From positions 260,877 through 324,876 of the forward strand of contig JADKKE010000002.1 in assembly GCA_016720655.1 (NCBI GenBank): a DNA stretch of 64,000 nucleotides, written 5' to 3'. Positions 55,182-64,000 of this stretch are shown piece after piece; positions within the stretch are counted from its first letter, which is position 1, and the number at the start of each line of letters is the position of its first letter. Under the pieces are notes generated by a model. That model did no database searches. It saw only the letters and a program-made list of their open reading frames with translations, and had not been told where the DNA came from. The position numbers and the translations under genes were made by a program. Source of the DNA: Bacteroidota bacterium (lineage in GTDB: Bacteria; Bacteroidota; Bacteroidia; AKYH767-A; 2013-40CM-41-45).

Positions 55182-56048
55182 ATGGATTTATCTCAGTTTC
55201 CCCATTACGGCTTATCAGTAAGCGACTTTATCCGCCAAGCAATATTGGAAGATGTAGGGGATGGAGATCACACATCCCTGAGTACAATTGGACCTGATGA
55301 ATTGGGTAAAGCAAGGGTCATGATCAAAGAAAATGGAGTTGTTGCCGGACTCGTTGTTGCTGATCAGGTTTTGAATATTGTGGACTCCGCCATGCGTGTT
55401 AAAACACTTGTAGCCGAAGGTGCTATTGTACAAAATAAAGACATTGTGATGGAAATTGAAGGCCCGATTCGTTCCATGCTTAAAGCGGAACGGCTTCTCC
55501 TCAATTGTATGCAAAGGATGAGTGGGATTGCAACGCTAACCCGAAAATATGTGGATGCAGTTGATGGCACAAAAGCAAAAATTTTGGATACACGGAAAAC
55601 TACACCCAATTTCCGTCTCTTTGAAAAGTGGGCCGTTTCGCTGGGTGGTGGTACCAATCATCGTTTTGGTTTGTACGATATGATTTTAATTAAAGACAAT
55701 CATGTGGATGCTTCCGGAGGAATTAAGGCGGCCTTACAAAAAGCAAACGATTATCTGAAAAAATCCGGCAAAGATCTGAAAATAGAAATCGAGACTCGTA
55801 ATCTTGATGAAGTCAAAGATGTAATAAGTGCAGGTGGCGCGGATCGAATTATGCTTGACAATTTCAGTCCTGAAGTGATGAAACAAGCAATTCAACTGAT
55901 CAACGGGAAATATGAAACGGAAGCCTCCGGCGGGATCACATTAGAAAATATCCGGGGCTACGCAGCAACAGGTGTTAACTATATTTCTGTTGGTGCATTA
56001 ACGCATTCGTATAAGAGTCTGGATATCTCCATGAAAATTGTGAAATGA
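55182..56048 (+). CDS. nadC: Nicotinate-nucleotide pyrophosphorylase (carboxylating)
   Basis: Quinolinate phosphoribosyltransferase: quinolinate plus PRPP gives nicotinate mononucleotide, CO2 and pyrophosphate in NAD synthesis. The 288 residues show IRQAILEDVGDGDHTSLSTI, ERLLLNCMQRMSGIATLTRK, KILDTRKTTPNFRLFEKWAV, GGGTNHRFGLYDMILIKDNH, IEIETRNLDEVKDVI, DRIMLDNFSPE, EASGGITLENIRGYAATGVN and ISVGALTHS, all standard for NadC. It overlaps the YihY gene by four bases (ATGA). NadA and NadB are not in the window. Confidence 0.97.
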   Translation: MDLSQFPHYGLSVSDFIRQAILEDVGDGDHTSLSTIGPDELGKARVMIKENGVVAGLVVADQVLNIVDSAMRVKTLVAEGAIVQNKDIVMEIEGPIRSMLKAERLLLNCMQRMSGIATLTRKYVDAVDGTKAKILDTRKTTPNFRLFEKWAVSLGGGTNHRFGLYDMILIKDNHVDASGGIKAALQKANDYLKKSGKDLKIEIETRNLDEVKDVISAGGADRIMLDNFSPEVMKQAIQLINGKYETEASGGITLENIRGYAATGVNYISVGALTHSYKSLDISMKIVK

Positions 56049-57016
56049 AGCATCCGTCTCCCCCGGCTAGTCAGAAGCAAATTGTCAAACGGATTTTAAG
56101 AGTTATTTTATTCTCTCCTCCTATCCGGTCTTTGATCAATTACACCAAACGTGTAGCTTTACCGGGATTCGACAGAATTCCTATTTACGATGTAGCTGAT
56201 TTCTTTTTCACCGGAATCCAAAAAGGTGCAGTCGTTACAAGGGCTCAGGCTCTCGCATTTAGTTTTTTTCTAGCCATTTTTCCGGCAACGATTTTTCTGT
56301 TTTCGCTAATTCCATATATACCGATTGATAATTTTCAAATGCAGTTGTTGGAATTAATTCAGAATATTCTTCCCAAGAATGCCTATGAATCAGCACGCAC
56401 CACGATAGAAGACATTATCAAAATTCACAGAGGAGGGCTATTGTCTGTAGGTTTTGTGTTGGCTTTGTACTTCACCACGAATGGCTTTATGACCATGATG
56501 CGTGGTTTCAACAGCTCCTACCATGTCGTTGAAACACGTACTCCCTTTAAACAAAGAATGGTAGCACTGGTGCTCACATTCCTGCTGACAATACTTGTCA
56601 TTGTTTCTACTGCACTTATTATTTTCAGTGAAATCGCAACGAAGTACCTCGTACAGCAGAGTATCCTGAAAACCAAAACTCAAATTGCACTTTTATTGCT
56701 TGGGAAATGGGCCGTTGTTCTTGCACTCTTTTTTATTGCAATCTCTTTCTTGTATTACTATGCCCCGGTCATGCGAAAACGATGGCGATTTATTTCTGCG
56801 GGTTCGACCTTTGCTACATTGTTGTCCGTTATTGTATCCACCGGCTTTGCCTATTTTGTAAATCATTTCGGACAGTACAATAAAATTTATGGTTCCATCG
56901 GAACACTCATCGTGATCATGTTGTGGATTTACTTTAACAGCCTGATACTGATTCTCGGATTTGAACTAAACGCGAGTATTGACAATGCTAAAAAAACTGT
57001 CCGAAGAGTTTTTTAG
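56045..57016 (+). CDS. YihY/BrkB (UPF0761) family inner-membrane protein
   Basis: A 323-residue protein with about six membrane helices. GAVVTRAQALAFSFFLAIFP near the first helix (a basic/hydrophobic entry typical of the family), LPKNAYESARTTIEDIIKI, LALYFTTNGFMTMMRGFNSS, KRWRFISAGSTFATLLSVIV and YGSIGTLIVIMLWIYFNSLI match the Virul_Fac_BrkB domain. The function of the family is not firmly known; it was once misannotated as ribonuclease BN. It is co-transcribed with nadC. Confidence 0.92.
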   Translation: MKHPSPPASQKQIVKRILRVILFSPPIRSLINYTKRVALPGFDRIPIYDVADFFFTGIQKGAVVTRAQALAFSFFLAIFPATIFLFSLIPYIPIDNFQMQLLELIQNILPKNAYESARTTIEDIIKIHRGGLLSVGFVLALYFTTNGFMTMMRGFNSSYHVVETRTPFKQRMVALVLTFLLTILVIVSTALIIFSEIATKYLVQQSILKTKTQIALLLLGKWAVVLALFFIAISFLYYYAPVMRKRWRFISAGSTFATLLSVIVSTGFAYFVNHFGQYNKIYGSIGTLIVIMLWIYFNSLILILGFELNASIDNAKKTVRRVF

Positions 57017-57033
57017 AATATCAGCCGGAAATT

Positions 57034-58197
57034 CTATTTTGTAATAAATGAAAACTTCTCCTTCAGATTAAGGAAGTACTTTTCGAAATAAACATAACTC
57101 AGTTTACTTATTCCGATCGTAATTGCCAGGCCAAGGATCGTTTCGAGTACCAGGACCTGCCACAATTGATTGTTGATCCCCAAGAGGCGTGTAATTGTTA
57201 GCGCGATAAGGATGCCGACAAAGTGGAAACAATAAAGTCCGTAAGTGATCACACCGAGTCCGGAAATCGTTTTCAGGTTAGACAATTTAAAGAATGAATT
57301 TTCAGAATACGTTTGCTCAAGGAGGATGAAAACAAGAACGATTGACACAATCAATCGGTCAAATATTCTGATTGCGAATATTTCTTTGAGCAAAGGCAAC
57401 CGAAAAAGATAAATAACAATAAACAGAAAATAAATGAACGCGATGTTTGGTTTCGTCAGATTTTTGACAAATTCTCTGAATCCAGAAGACGTATGAATCA
57501 GCCAGGCAGCTACAGCTCCAATCGTCATGTCACTGATTGCGGAAAGCGTATGAATTTCATAAACAACCGGAACAGGATTGAACGCCCGGAAAATCAAACT
57601 GCTGAGAATGATTGTGACAAAAGGAATCCACAATCGGTTTACAGGAAAGGAATAAATAACAATTGGCCAGAGAAAATAAAATTGTTCTTCGATGGCAATG
57701 CTCCACAACAAACCGAGTGTAGAACTGTCAGGCAATCCATGGTGGATGATATCGAAATTTGCCAAAAAAGTCAGGTAATAAATCGGATTCGCTGATTCAT
57801 TTGCTGTTTGCCCAAACATTTGCTTCAAGAATGGGAAAAGCACGAAACCAAAAAGGACGCAGAAGTAATAGAGTGGCCATATTCTCAGAATTCTCCGGAT
57901 CCAGAATTTTGGCGGACTCACCTGCCCGTTGATTTTCTTTTCTTCGATTAGCAAATAGGTAATCAGGAAACCACTCAGGACAAAGAAAGCATTCACTCCA
58001 ATATTTCCATTACCGAAAAGAGTAATTTTAATAAAATGATAAATTCCGGATCCGACGATAGAAGGATTTTCAGTGTAAAAACTGTGGCAAAGGAACACAG
58101 ACAGAAAACAAAAGAATCTAATTCCATCAAGATTCTGGAAGAAGATTCGTTTTTTCATTTGTTCGTGTGCAGATACAGGTTTATCGGTGCCTGACAA
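57034..58197 (-). CDS. Acyltransferase 3 family membrane protein (OafA-like)
   Basis: A 387-residue integral membrane O-acyltransferase of the type that acetylates O-antigen or capsule sugars. FQNLDGIRFFCFLSVFLCHS opens the domain (the His in helix 1), and GNIGVNAFFVLSGFLITYLL, PPKFWIRRILRIWPLYYFCV, LGLLWSIAIEEQFYFLWPIV and LGVITYGLYCFHFVGILIAL are conserved landmarks. About ten helices; no SGNH domain is attached. It is a good candidate for decorating the glycan made by this locus. The MSGTDKPVSAHEQMKKR lead is longer than usual, and a later Met could be the true start. Confidence 0.9.
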   Translation of the reverse strand: MSGTDKPVSAHEQMKKRIFFQNLDGIRFFCFLSVFLCHSFYTENPSIVGSGIYHFIKITLFGNGNIGVNAFFVLSGFLITYLLIEEKKINGQVSPPKFWIRRILRIWPLYYFCVLFGFVLFPFLKQMFGQTANESANPIYYLTFLANFDIIHHGLPDSSTLGLLWSIAIEEQFYFLWPIVIYSFPVNRLWIPFVTIILSSLIFRAFNPVPVVYEIHTLSAISDMTIGAVAAWLIHTSSGFREFVKNLTKPNIAFIYFLFIVIYLFRLPLLKEIFAIRIFDRLIVSIVLVFILLEQTYSENSFFKLSNLKTISGLGVITYGLYCFHFVGILIALTITRLLGINNQLWQVLVLETILGLAITIGISKLSYVYFEKYFLNLKEKFSFITK

Positions 58198-58356
58198 ATT
58201 TAGATTTTATTTTGACACTTCTACATTCAGTAAATTTTTTCAGATTGCAAATTACCAATGGTTTTGGAATTGAGAAACCTAAAAATATGCTCAAGTCAAG
58301 GATTGAAACAAAGGAAATAGTATTTTCGATCCCTGAACTATAAATTTCTCTGAATA

Positions 58357-59160
58357 ATGAAATCGTATTCTCCTACCTTTCTTCGGAAAAAGTTAGTGCA
58401 TCAATTGCTCACAATTTTAATTGTTACCCTGGCATTTTTTCAATCTTCTGCTCAAAAGGCCGATTTGAAATACCAGGAAGCACTGAAATTGAAAGAGCAA
58501 AGTAAATGGGAAGAATCACTTGGTCTGTTCGAAGGCTTGCTGAAAAACGATTCAAACAATATAGATTTCCTTACAAACACCTCCTATCTTTTTTGCAAAG
58601 TCGGCAACCGGCAAAAGGAAGAATCAAAACGCTTGTCCAATTTTAGGACGGCAGAATATTTATCAAAAAAAGCTGTGGCTTTGAATGCCAACAGTGCCCA
58701 GGCCCATTACAATTATGCATTGGCCTTGGGACGGATTAATGAAAACGCCTCAAGTAAACAGAAAATTGCGAATGCAAAATTGATTAAAAAAGAATGTGAC
58801 GATGCGGTGCGCCTGGATCCGAAACTGGCAGGAGCCTACCACATCCTCGGTCGTTGGCACCGGACTATCGCAGGATTTAATTTTGCGGAAAAAGCAATGA
58901 TCAACACACTTTTCGGTGGTGTGCCGGAAGGTGGATCTTATGAAGCCTCAATTGATGCCTTCTCAAAAGCAATTTTATTGGAGCCGGATGTGATGCTTCA
59001 CAAATATGAACTGGCCCAAAGTTATGCTGAGCGTGATTCCAAAGGAGATGATATTGTGTGCAAAGTATGGTGTAAAAAAGTGCTTGAAATGACAGCAAAA
59101 GATGATGATGATAAAGACACCCAAACCAAGGCTCGTGATTTGCTAAAAAAAGTTGAGTAA
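58357..59160 (+). CDS. TPR protein resembling regulators of microtubule dynamics (RMD-like)
   Basis: 267 residues with a signal peptide or N-terminal membrane anchor (hydrophobic about 16-32, ending FQSSAQ) and TPR helices: ALKLKEQSKWEESLGLFEGL, AEYLSKKAVALNANSAQAHY and YNYALALGRINENASSKQ. The segment AGAYHILGRWHRTIAGFNFA followed by LFGGVPEGGSYEASIDAFSK closely resembles RMD (RMDN1/2/3) TPR domains of eukaryotes and their bacterial relatives. The bacterial role is unknown; probably periplasmic. It converges with the flippase gene. Confidence 0.75.
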   Translation: MKSYSPTFLRKKLVHQLLTILIVTLAFFQSSAQKADLKYQEALKLKEQSKWEESLGLFEGLLKNDSNNIDFLTNTSYLFCKVGNRQKEESKRLSNFRTAEYLSKKAVALNANSAQAHYNYALALGRINENASSKQKIANAKLIKKECDDAVRLDPKLAGAYHILGRWHRTIAGFNFAEKAMINTLFGGVPEGGSYEASIDAFSKAILLEPDVMLHKYELAQSYAERDSKGDDIVCKVWCKKVLEMTAKDDDDKDTQTKARDLLKKVE

Positions 59161-59161
59161 A

Positions 59162-60630
59162 TTAATTTTTCTTTTCCCAGGGCAGATGGCGATGAAATTC
59201 AGGTACAACATTCATGAAATAAATCGCCATGAAGAAAATCAATGATGTAACAGAGGAACGCAGCGCGATATCCAGGATTTTATTTCCGAGATGTGGAATG
59301 GAATATCCGATGGCAAGACAAAGCAGCAGCACCACGAGTACTTTTACATTTTTCTGATCAAAAGGTTGAAGCTTAAAAAATTTCCAAACGGAAACAAATA
59401 ACATCGTGTTATAGATAAGTGAAGCAGCACTTGTCGCGATCGCAGCACCGATAATTCCTTTCAGCGGTATCAGAACCATTTGCAAAATAAGTACCAGTAC
59501 AGCAAGCGAAATCAGAAACACTGCACCGTAACGGTATTTATCAGAATTAAACAGAATGGAAGCATTCAATCCCGTCGCCATATTGAACAAAGTTCCGATA
59601 CTGATGATGAGTACGACCCACTCCCCTTGTTCGTACCCGGACGGAAGAAATTGCAAAAGTGTATGAATATTGATGTTGATATTGAGGAATAGAAATCCAC
59701 CCAACAGAAACATATACAAGGAAGATTTGTGATAAATTTCCCGGATCTGTTTGTGGTCACCATCGGCCCAGGCAAATGAGATTTTTGCCGCAGCAATTTT
59801 ATCGAAAGCATTTAAAGGTGTTTCAATAACAGTTGGAATGAATGCAGCAATTGTATAGATACCTACAAATGAAAGTGGCATGTACTTCCCGATCATGATG
59901 GAATCGAAATATTTAAGTCCGATCGAAGCAACACTGGCAAACCAGAGCAGCATACCAAACTTCATCATGTCAAATATTTTTTTCTCCTTCAATATTTTCC
60001 AGTCAATAGTCAATCCGGGTTTATCGAAAGAGAAAATGTAGATGAGTAATCCGATGAATTGTAATGCATAGATTCCTACGAAAAGAGCTATAAACTGATC
60101 CAGGTTGATCCATTGTAAAAAATAAACGGATACAACCACTATGGTAAGAATCCGCACGACCACATCATTCAGGAAGGCAGGGATTGTTGATTTGTAATTT
60201 GTATTGCAGTAAACAGAAAGAACAGCGATGAATGCATTGAAAAAATGAGTGGGAAGACCCAATCAAAATACTCGACAAAAAGTGGAGACTCCCGCCGGTA
60301 TTGATTCAGGAAAAAGTCCCGGAAGATCCAGAGCAAAAGCGCCGCAAGTAAAAATCCAAGGGCAGGAAAGAGGTTCATGAACCCAAAAAATCCGTGGTGT
60401 TTTTTTGCCGGGTCCTTAAATTGCGGGAAATATTTTATCGTAGCGTTTCCGATCCCAAGAGGAACGAACATTGCAACAAGAAGAGAGAAAGAATACAGAA
60501 TTCGGGTAAGACCAAGCTCTTCCTTTGTGAGGAAATGAGGCTGAATCACGATCAGGTTCACAAATCCGATCAGGATTCCAATATAGCCAGTGATTGTATT
60601 TTTAATGCCTTGACGCTTGATTACGCCCAT
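59162..60630 (-). CDS. Polysaccharide flippase, Wzx/MATE-like (frameshifted)
   Basis: Reconstructed 489 residues with about 12-14 membrane helices. The first part starts MGVIKRQGIKNTITGYIGIL, typical of Wzx-type exporters (MOP superfamily), and runs to EYFDWVFPLI. Then the frame fails: adding one base to the A6 run at 60240-60245 (T6 on the coding strand) gives FFNAFIAVLSVYCNTNYKST and joins the long second frame. It would flip lipid-linked repeat units across the inner membrane. Together with the Wzc/Wza-like proteins it argues for a Wzx/Wzy pathway. Confidence 0.88.
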
Positions 60631-60670
60631 AGTGAATGTTTTCTCTGAATTTAATACTTCTTATTTATAC

Positions 60671-62518
60671 TCAATTTTGCATCCACCTTTTATACCACTG
60701 TTGGAAAATAAACAAGAACCAAATACGCTCAAAATTATACAGTTTATTGTTCAGATAATCCTCTCTCAGTTCCTTTATTTCCTGAACGTTTAAAAGTCCG
60801 GAAGATTGTAAAGCCTGATCATTCATCATTTCCATAAATAAGTCTTTCAAATTTCCTTTCATCCAGTCCTTCAACGGAATCCCGAAACCCATTTTTGGCC
60901 TTTCCATGATTGAGGAAGGTATATATTTATGCACAATATTTTTGAGAAGAATTTTTTGCTGTACGGAATCCATTTTCATTGCTGAAGGTAGCTGAGCAGT
61001 CCATTCAAGAATCCGATGATCAATGAGTGGTTCCCTCCCTTCTAATCCAACAGACATCGTTGCCCGATCAACTTTTTGCAAGATATCATCTGCCAAATAA
61101 GTTTTGTATTCGAGCAGCAATATTCCGGATAGTAGATCTAAATTCTTATCAAAATTTTCAGCACTGATCAGGAAATTTTTTTTTCGAATTTCATTTTTAT
61201 TCCCAATTAATCGTGATGACTCGGATGCAGTGAAGGCTTGATTGATGATCATGAACCGATGAATCGGATCCGAATCAAATAAAACTTCTTTCAATTTGTC
61301 TCTTCGATTTGCAACCGAAAGTGGCTGATCGGTCACAGACACAATCTTGCTGAGCAATCCAGACAATCCATTTGGAATCCGGTTAAGCTTTTTAAGTTGG
61401 TTTAAACTTTTCCGATGTCTTGGATAACCAGCAAATAGTTCATCTCCACCATCTGCACTCAGAGCAACTGTTACATGCTTTCGGGCCACACGACTAACAA
61501 GGGTTGTAGGAACTGCAGAAGAATCTCCAAAAGGTTCGTCATAAATTGTACTCAATTCAGGAATAATGTCCATTGCTTCCTGAAAAGAACATATTTGTTC
61601 ATGATGGTCAGTGCCTAAATGACTGGCAGCAATCGTAAATGTTTTAATCTTCGTTGCACTGTTTTTTTGAAGCAGTGCTGTTACACAAGAGCTGTCATAT
61701 CCACCCGAAAGAAAAACTCCTACCGGTACATCCGAAATCATTCGGTATTGAAATGCGGATGTCAGAATTTCTTCGGTTTTATTTTCCGCTTCCTTTAAGG
61801 AGATGTTCAACTTGGGCAATTGGTATGCATCGGCTGCATCCCAATATTTATGGATCTGAATCTCTTTTGATTTCAAATCAAGAATCAGGTAATGGCCGGG
61901 CGACAGTTTGTATGTGTTTTTAAAGATTGAAGCCGGGGCCGGGACATATCCAAATTGAAAATAGGACGAGAGTGCAGTAAGGTCGATCTCTTTTTTAAAT
62001 TGAGGGTGACGATGAAATGTCTTGAGCTCGGAACCAAACAACAGGATCTTTTCATTCCAGTGGTAATACAAAGGCTTTACTCCTGCCCGATCTCTCAGCA
62101 AAATAAGTTTGTCCTCTTTGGGATTATAAAGAGCCATTGCAAACATCCCAATGAACCTGTCAACACAGGACATGCCCCAATGTTGATATGCTTTAAGAAT
62201 TACTTCTGTATCGGAATGGGAAATAAATGCATGTCCGTTTCCTTCCAATTCCTTCCGTATCTCTTTGAAATTATAAACCTCGCCATTGAAAACGATCCAG
62301 CAACCATCCGCCGGGTTGTGCATGGGTTGATGTCCAAGAGGACTCAGATCAATAATAGCCAGACGACGAAAACCAAGTCCGAGGGAACATGCATGTGTAT
62401 CAAACCATTCAGTTCCAACATCATCCGGACCACGATGTTCAATTACATGGGTCATTGCCTTCAGATCACTGAGGGTAGAATTCCTTGAAAAATCAACAAA
62501 ACCTGTGATGCCGCACAT
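60671..62518 (-). CDS. asnB: Asparagine synthase (glutamine-hydrolysing)
   Basis: 615 residues from the ATG at 62516-62518, which places the catalytic Cys at position 2 (MCGITGFVDF); an upstream ATG would bury it and is rejected. The N-terminal class II glutaminase has RGPDDVGTEWFD, LGFRRLAIIDLSPLGHQPMH and FNGEVYNFKEIRKELEGNGH. The synthetase domain holds the ATP-binding VFLSGGYDSSCVTALLQ, AVPTTLVSRVARKHVTVALS and ADGGDELFAGYPRHRK. Such AsnB paralogues are frequent inside O-antigen and capsule loci, where they may amidate uronic or other sugar acids; free asparagine synthesis is the alternative. Confidence 0.93.
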   Translation of the reverse strand: MCGITGFVDFSRNSTLSDLKAMTHVIEHRGPDDVGTEWFDTHACSLGLGFRRLAIIDLSPLGHQPMHNPADGCWIVFNGEVYNFKEIRKELEGNGHAFISHSDTEVILKAYQHWGMSCVDRFIGMFAMALYNPKEDKLILLRDRAGVKPLYYHWNEKILLFGSELKTFHRHPQFKKEIDLTALSSYFQFGYVPAPASIFKNTYKLSPGHYLILDLKSKEIQIHKYWDAADAYQLPKLNISLKEAENKTEEILTSAFQYRMISDVPVGVFLSGGYDSSCVTALLQKNSATKIKTFTIAASHLGTDHHEQICSFQEAMDIIPELSTIYDEPFGDSSAVPTTLVSRVARKHVTVALSADGGDELFAGYPRHRKSLNQLKKLNRIPNGLSGLLSKIVSVTDQPLSVANRRDKLKEVLFDSDPIHRFMIINQAFTASESSRLIGNKNEIRKKNFLISAENFDKNLDLLSGILLLEYKTYLADDILQKVDRATMSVGLEGREPLIDHRILEWTAQLPSAMKMDSVQQKILLKNIVHKYIPSSIMERPKMGFGIPLKDWMKGNLKDLFMEMMNDQALQSSGLLNVQEIKELREDYLNNKLYNFERIWFLFIFQQWYKRWMQN

Positions 62519-62607
62519 AGCAAATGATTGCAAAGCTAAATAAAAATGAATGTGTTGCCGGGTAGACAATATCTTGATAATTGGTTAATTTCACGCCCTT
62601 AATACAC

Positions 62608-63557
62608 ATGATCGACTTCATTTCACCCAAAACCGGCGAAGACCTGATCCTCTCCGGAAATTCATTGATTTCCACTAAAGGGGAATCTTTTCCGGTAATT
62701 GGCGGAATCCCCAGATTTGTTCCTGCAGACAATTATGCTTCTGCTTTCGGTTTGCAATGGAAAACTTTTGCAAAGACTCAGCTGGATAGTTTCAGTGGTC
62801 TCGATATAACGAAGGAGCGACTGGAACGATGCCTGGGCTTTCCTTTGTCAGGGACTCAAATCAAAATCAGTTTTGGAAGTTGGATGCGGAGCCGGACGGT
62901 TTCACTGAACTTCTTGTCAAATCAGGAGCCGATGTTCATTCTGTAGACCTGAGTCAGGCTGTTGAAGTGAATAAAGAAAATATTGGGAATGCAACCAATT
63001 ACAGGATTGCTCAAGCGAGTGTGTACGAATTACCTTTTCCTGACAGTGCATTTGATGTGGTTATTTGTCTGGGTGTCATTCAACACACACCATCGAGCGA
63101 AAAAACCATTGAAGCGTTGTGGAAGAAAGTCAAGCCCGGAGGTTTGCTGGTAATTGATCACTATCGCTGGCGTCTCTCCTACTATTCCACCTTGAAACCC
63201 CTTTATCGTAAGTGGATGCGAAAAATGGAACCCTTGAAATCGAGGTCGCTAAATGATAAACTCGTAAATTTCTTTTTTCCCCTACACTGGAAATTCCGGA
63301 ACATCAAACCGCTCTGGTGGCTGGTGCACCGAGTATCACCTTTGATAGAATACATTCATGAATTCCCGGAAAAGGATTATGCCTTTCATCACGAATGGAG
63401 TCGATTGGATTCTTATGATTCCTTGACCGATTATTATAAACATTTGAGGACACCGGAACAGATCCGGAAAACGCTGGAGGGATTGAAAGCAAAAAATATC
63501 TGGATTAATATTGGAGGAAATGGTGTTGAGGCGAGAGGTATAAAAATAAATCAATAA
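62608..63557 (+). CDS. SAM-dependent methyltransferase with N-terminal Trm112-like part (two frameshifts)
   Basis: Reconstructed 315 residues. The N-terminal 60 residues (MIDFISPKTGEDLILSGNSL ... FPVIGGIPRFVPADNYA) resemble a Trm112/zinc-ribbon-like module lacking its cysteines. As given, the frame fails after GFPLSG. Removing one G from the G3 run at 62851-62853 reveals LKSKSVLEVGCGAGRF (SAM motif I), and removing one T from the T3 run at 62900-62902 then joins TELLVKSGADVHSVDLSQAV and the rest: DSAFDVVICLGVIQHTPSSE and WKKVKPGGLLVIDHYRWRL. Restoration of a textbook motif I by two corrections shows the gene is real. A glycan-related role is probable from position. Confidence 0.88.
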
Positions 63558-63568
63558 TAAGATTAAGG

Positions 63569-64000
63569 ATGACAGAACCGAAATTAGCTGCGTATTCAGA
63601 AGTTTCTGATTATTATGACAAACTATGGTCAGAATTAGACGAAAAGAAATTGGGTGGCATTAATTCCAGACATCGTTTCTTTCTTCGCATTCTGAAAAAG
63701 GCAGGGCTCAAATCTAACTCGAGGGTTTTAGAAATTGGTTGCGGGAATGGTACGCTAACCGGATTTATTGCAAAAAATTTATCCTCAGGAAAAATTACCG
63801 GTGTTGACATCAGTCCTGAAACCATTGAAATGGCAAAACGCAGGTATTTAAATAAATATAAAAATATTGATTTCAAAGTATCGGACATGACGGATTTTTC
63901 TAATCCTGAAAAATTTGATTTTGTTATTTTTCCGGATGTTTTGGAGCATATCCCAATTGAAGCGCATGCAAATATATTCAGAACAATCCGTGCTAATGTT
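63569..64000 (+). CDS. Class I SAM-dependent methyltransferase (partial)
   Basis: The frame opens at ATG 63569 (12 bases after the previous gene) and runs off the window after 144 codons. It contains YSEVSDYYDKLWSELDEKKL, the SAM motif I RVLEIGCGNGTLTGFIAKNL, motif II ITGVDISPETIEMAKRR, and FDFVIFPDVLEHIPIEAHA, so it is a Methyltransf_25/11-type enzyme. The 3' end lies outside the window. It probably extends the polysaccharide locus. Confidence 0.9.
   Translation, partial: MTEPKLAAYSEVSDYYDKLWSELDEKKLGGINSRHRFFLRILKKAGLKSNSRVLEIGCGNGTLTGFIAKNLSSGKITGVDISPETIEMAKRRYLNKYKNIDFKVSDMTDFSNPEKFDFVIFPDVLEHIPIEAHANIFRTIRANV

Noticed and set aside
60671..62569. asnB start at the upstream ATG 62567-62569
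   Set aside because: The glutaminase nucleophile must be the N-terminal Cys after Met removal, which needs the start at 62516-62518.

Overview
The window reads as a chromosomal segment of a Bacteroidota bacterium (uncultured or environmental type). Evidence: secreted proteins with PKD repeats and type IX secretion (Por) C-terminal sorting domains; -7 promoter boxes of the TAnnTTTG type; almost no Shine-Dalgarno sequences in front of genes; a Wzc-like kinase with a Gly-Tyr tail; and the family content (PspC/PadR/GIN locus, DUF4783, DUF486). GC content is moderate to low.

Layout. (1) 1-8.4 kb, housekeeping: divergent aroQ/xerD, a GH16-like secreted protein, a DUF486 membrane protein, an acyl-CoA carboxylase carboxyltransferase subunit, a MazG-like pyrophosphohydrolase, then thrS-infC-rpmI-rplT closed by a terminator. 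infC starts at an ATA codon behind a perfect Shine-Dalgarno. (2) 8.5-17.2 kb, mostly minus strand: TPR lipoprotein, recA (one-base frameshift near its 3' end), a heavily broken type IX secreted beta-propeller gene, a PspC-PadR-GIN locus and an FKBP lipoprotein. (3) 17.4-52.7 kb, a large surface polysaccharide locus: Wza-like and Wzc-like export proteins, RmlC, a MraY/WecA-type initiating transferase, GDP-L-fucose synthesis (gmd, fcl), many glycosyltransferases and methyltransferases, a Wzm/Wzt ABC exporter, sulfotransferase-like proteins, a candidate Wzy and a large PKD protein. (4) 52.7-64 kb: a GT4, rlmH, DUF4783, nadC, YihY, an acyltransferase, an RMD-like TPR protein, a Wzx-type flippase, asnB and two methyltransferases.

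The most notable content is a tight set of overlapping genes at 27411-32398: an APS-kinase-like kinase, a SAM methyltransferase, a PEP-synthase-like kinase, a class I glutamine amidotransferase-like hydrolase and a sugar-nucleotidyltransferase-like cytidylyltransferase. These are the five protein types used by Campylobacter jejuni to make activated O-methyl phosphoramidate (via phosphoglutamine, CDP-glutamine and CDP-amidate) for its capsule. I infer a phosphoramidate modification pathway for this bacterium's surface glycan. A sulfotransferase-like gene follows directly.

A second window-wide signal is the number of reading-frame lesions: single-base gains or losses, mostly in short homopolymers, in at least ten otherwise well-preserved genes including recA, plus one in-frame nonsense codon exactly at the Walker B glutamate of the Wzt ATPase. 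For most genes, uncorrected sequencing error is the simplest reading. The beta-propeller gene at 11.2-12.9 kb has many lesions and may be a real pseudogene. Where I give a CDS across a frameshift, the coordinates span the whole reconstructed gene.
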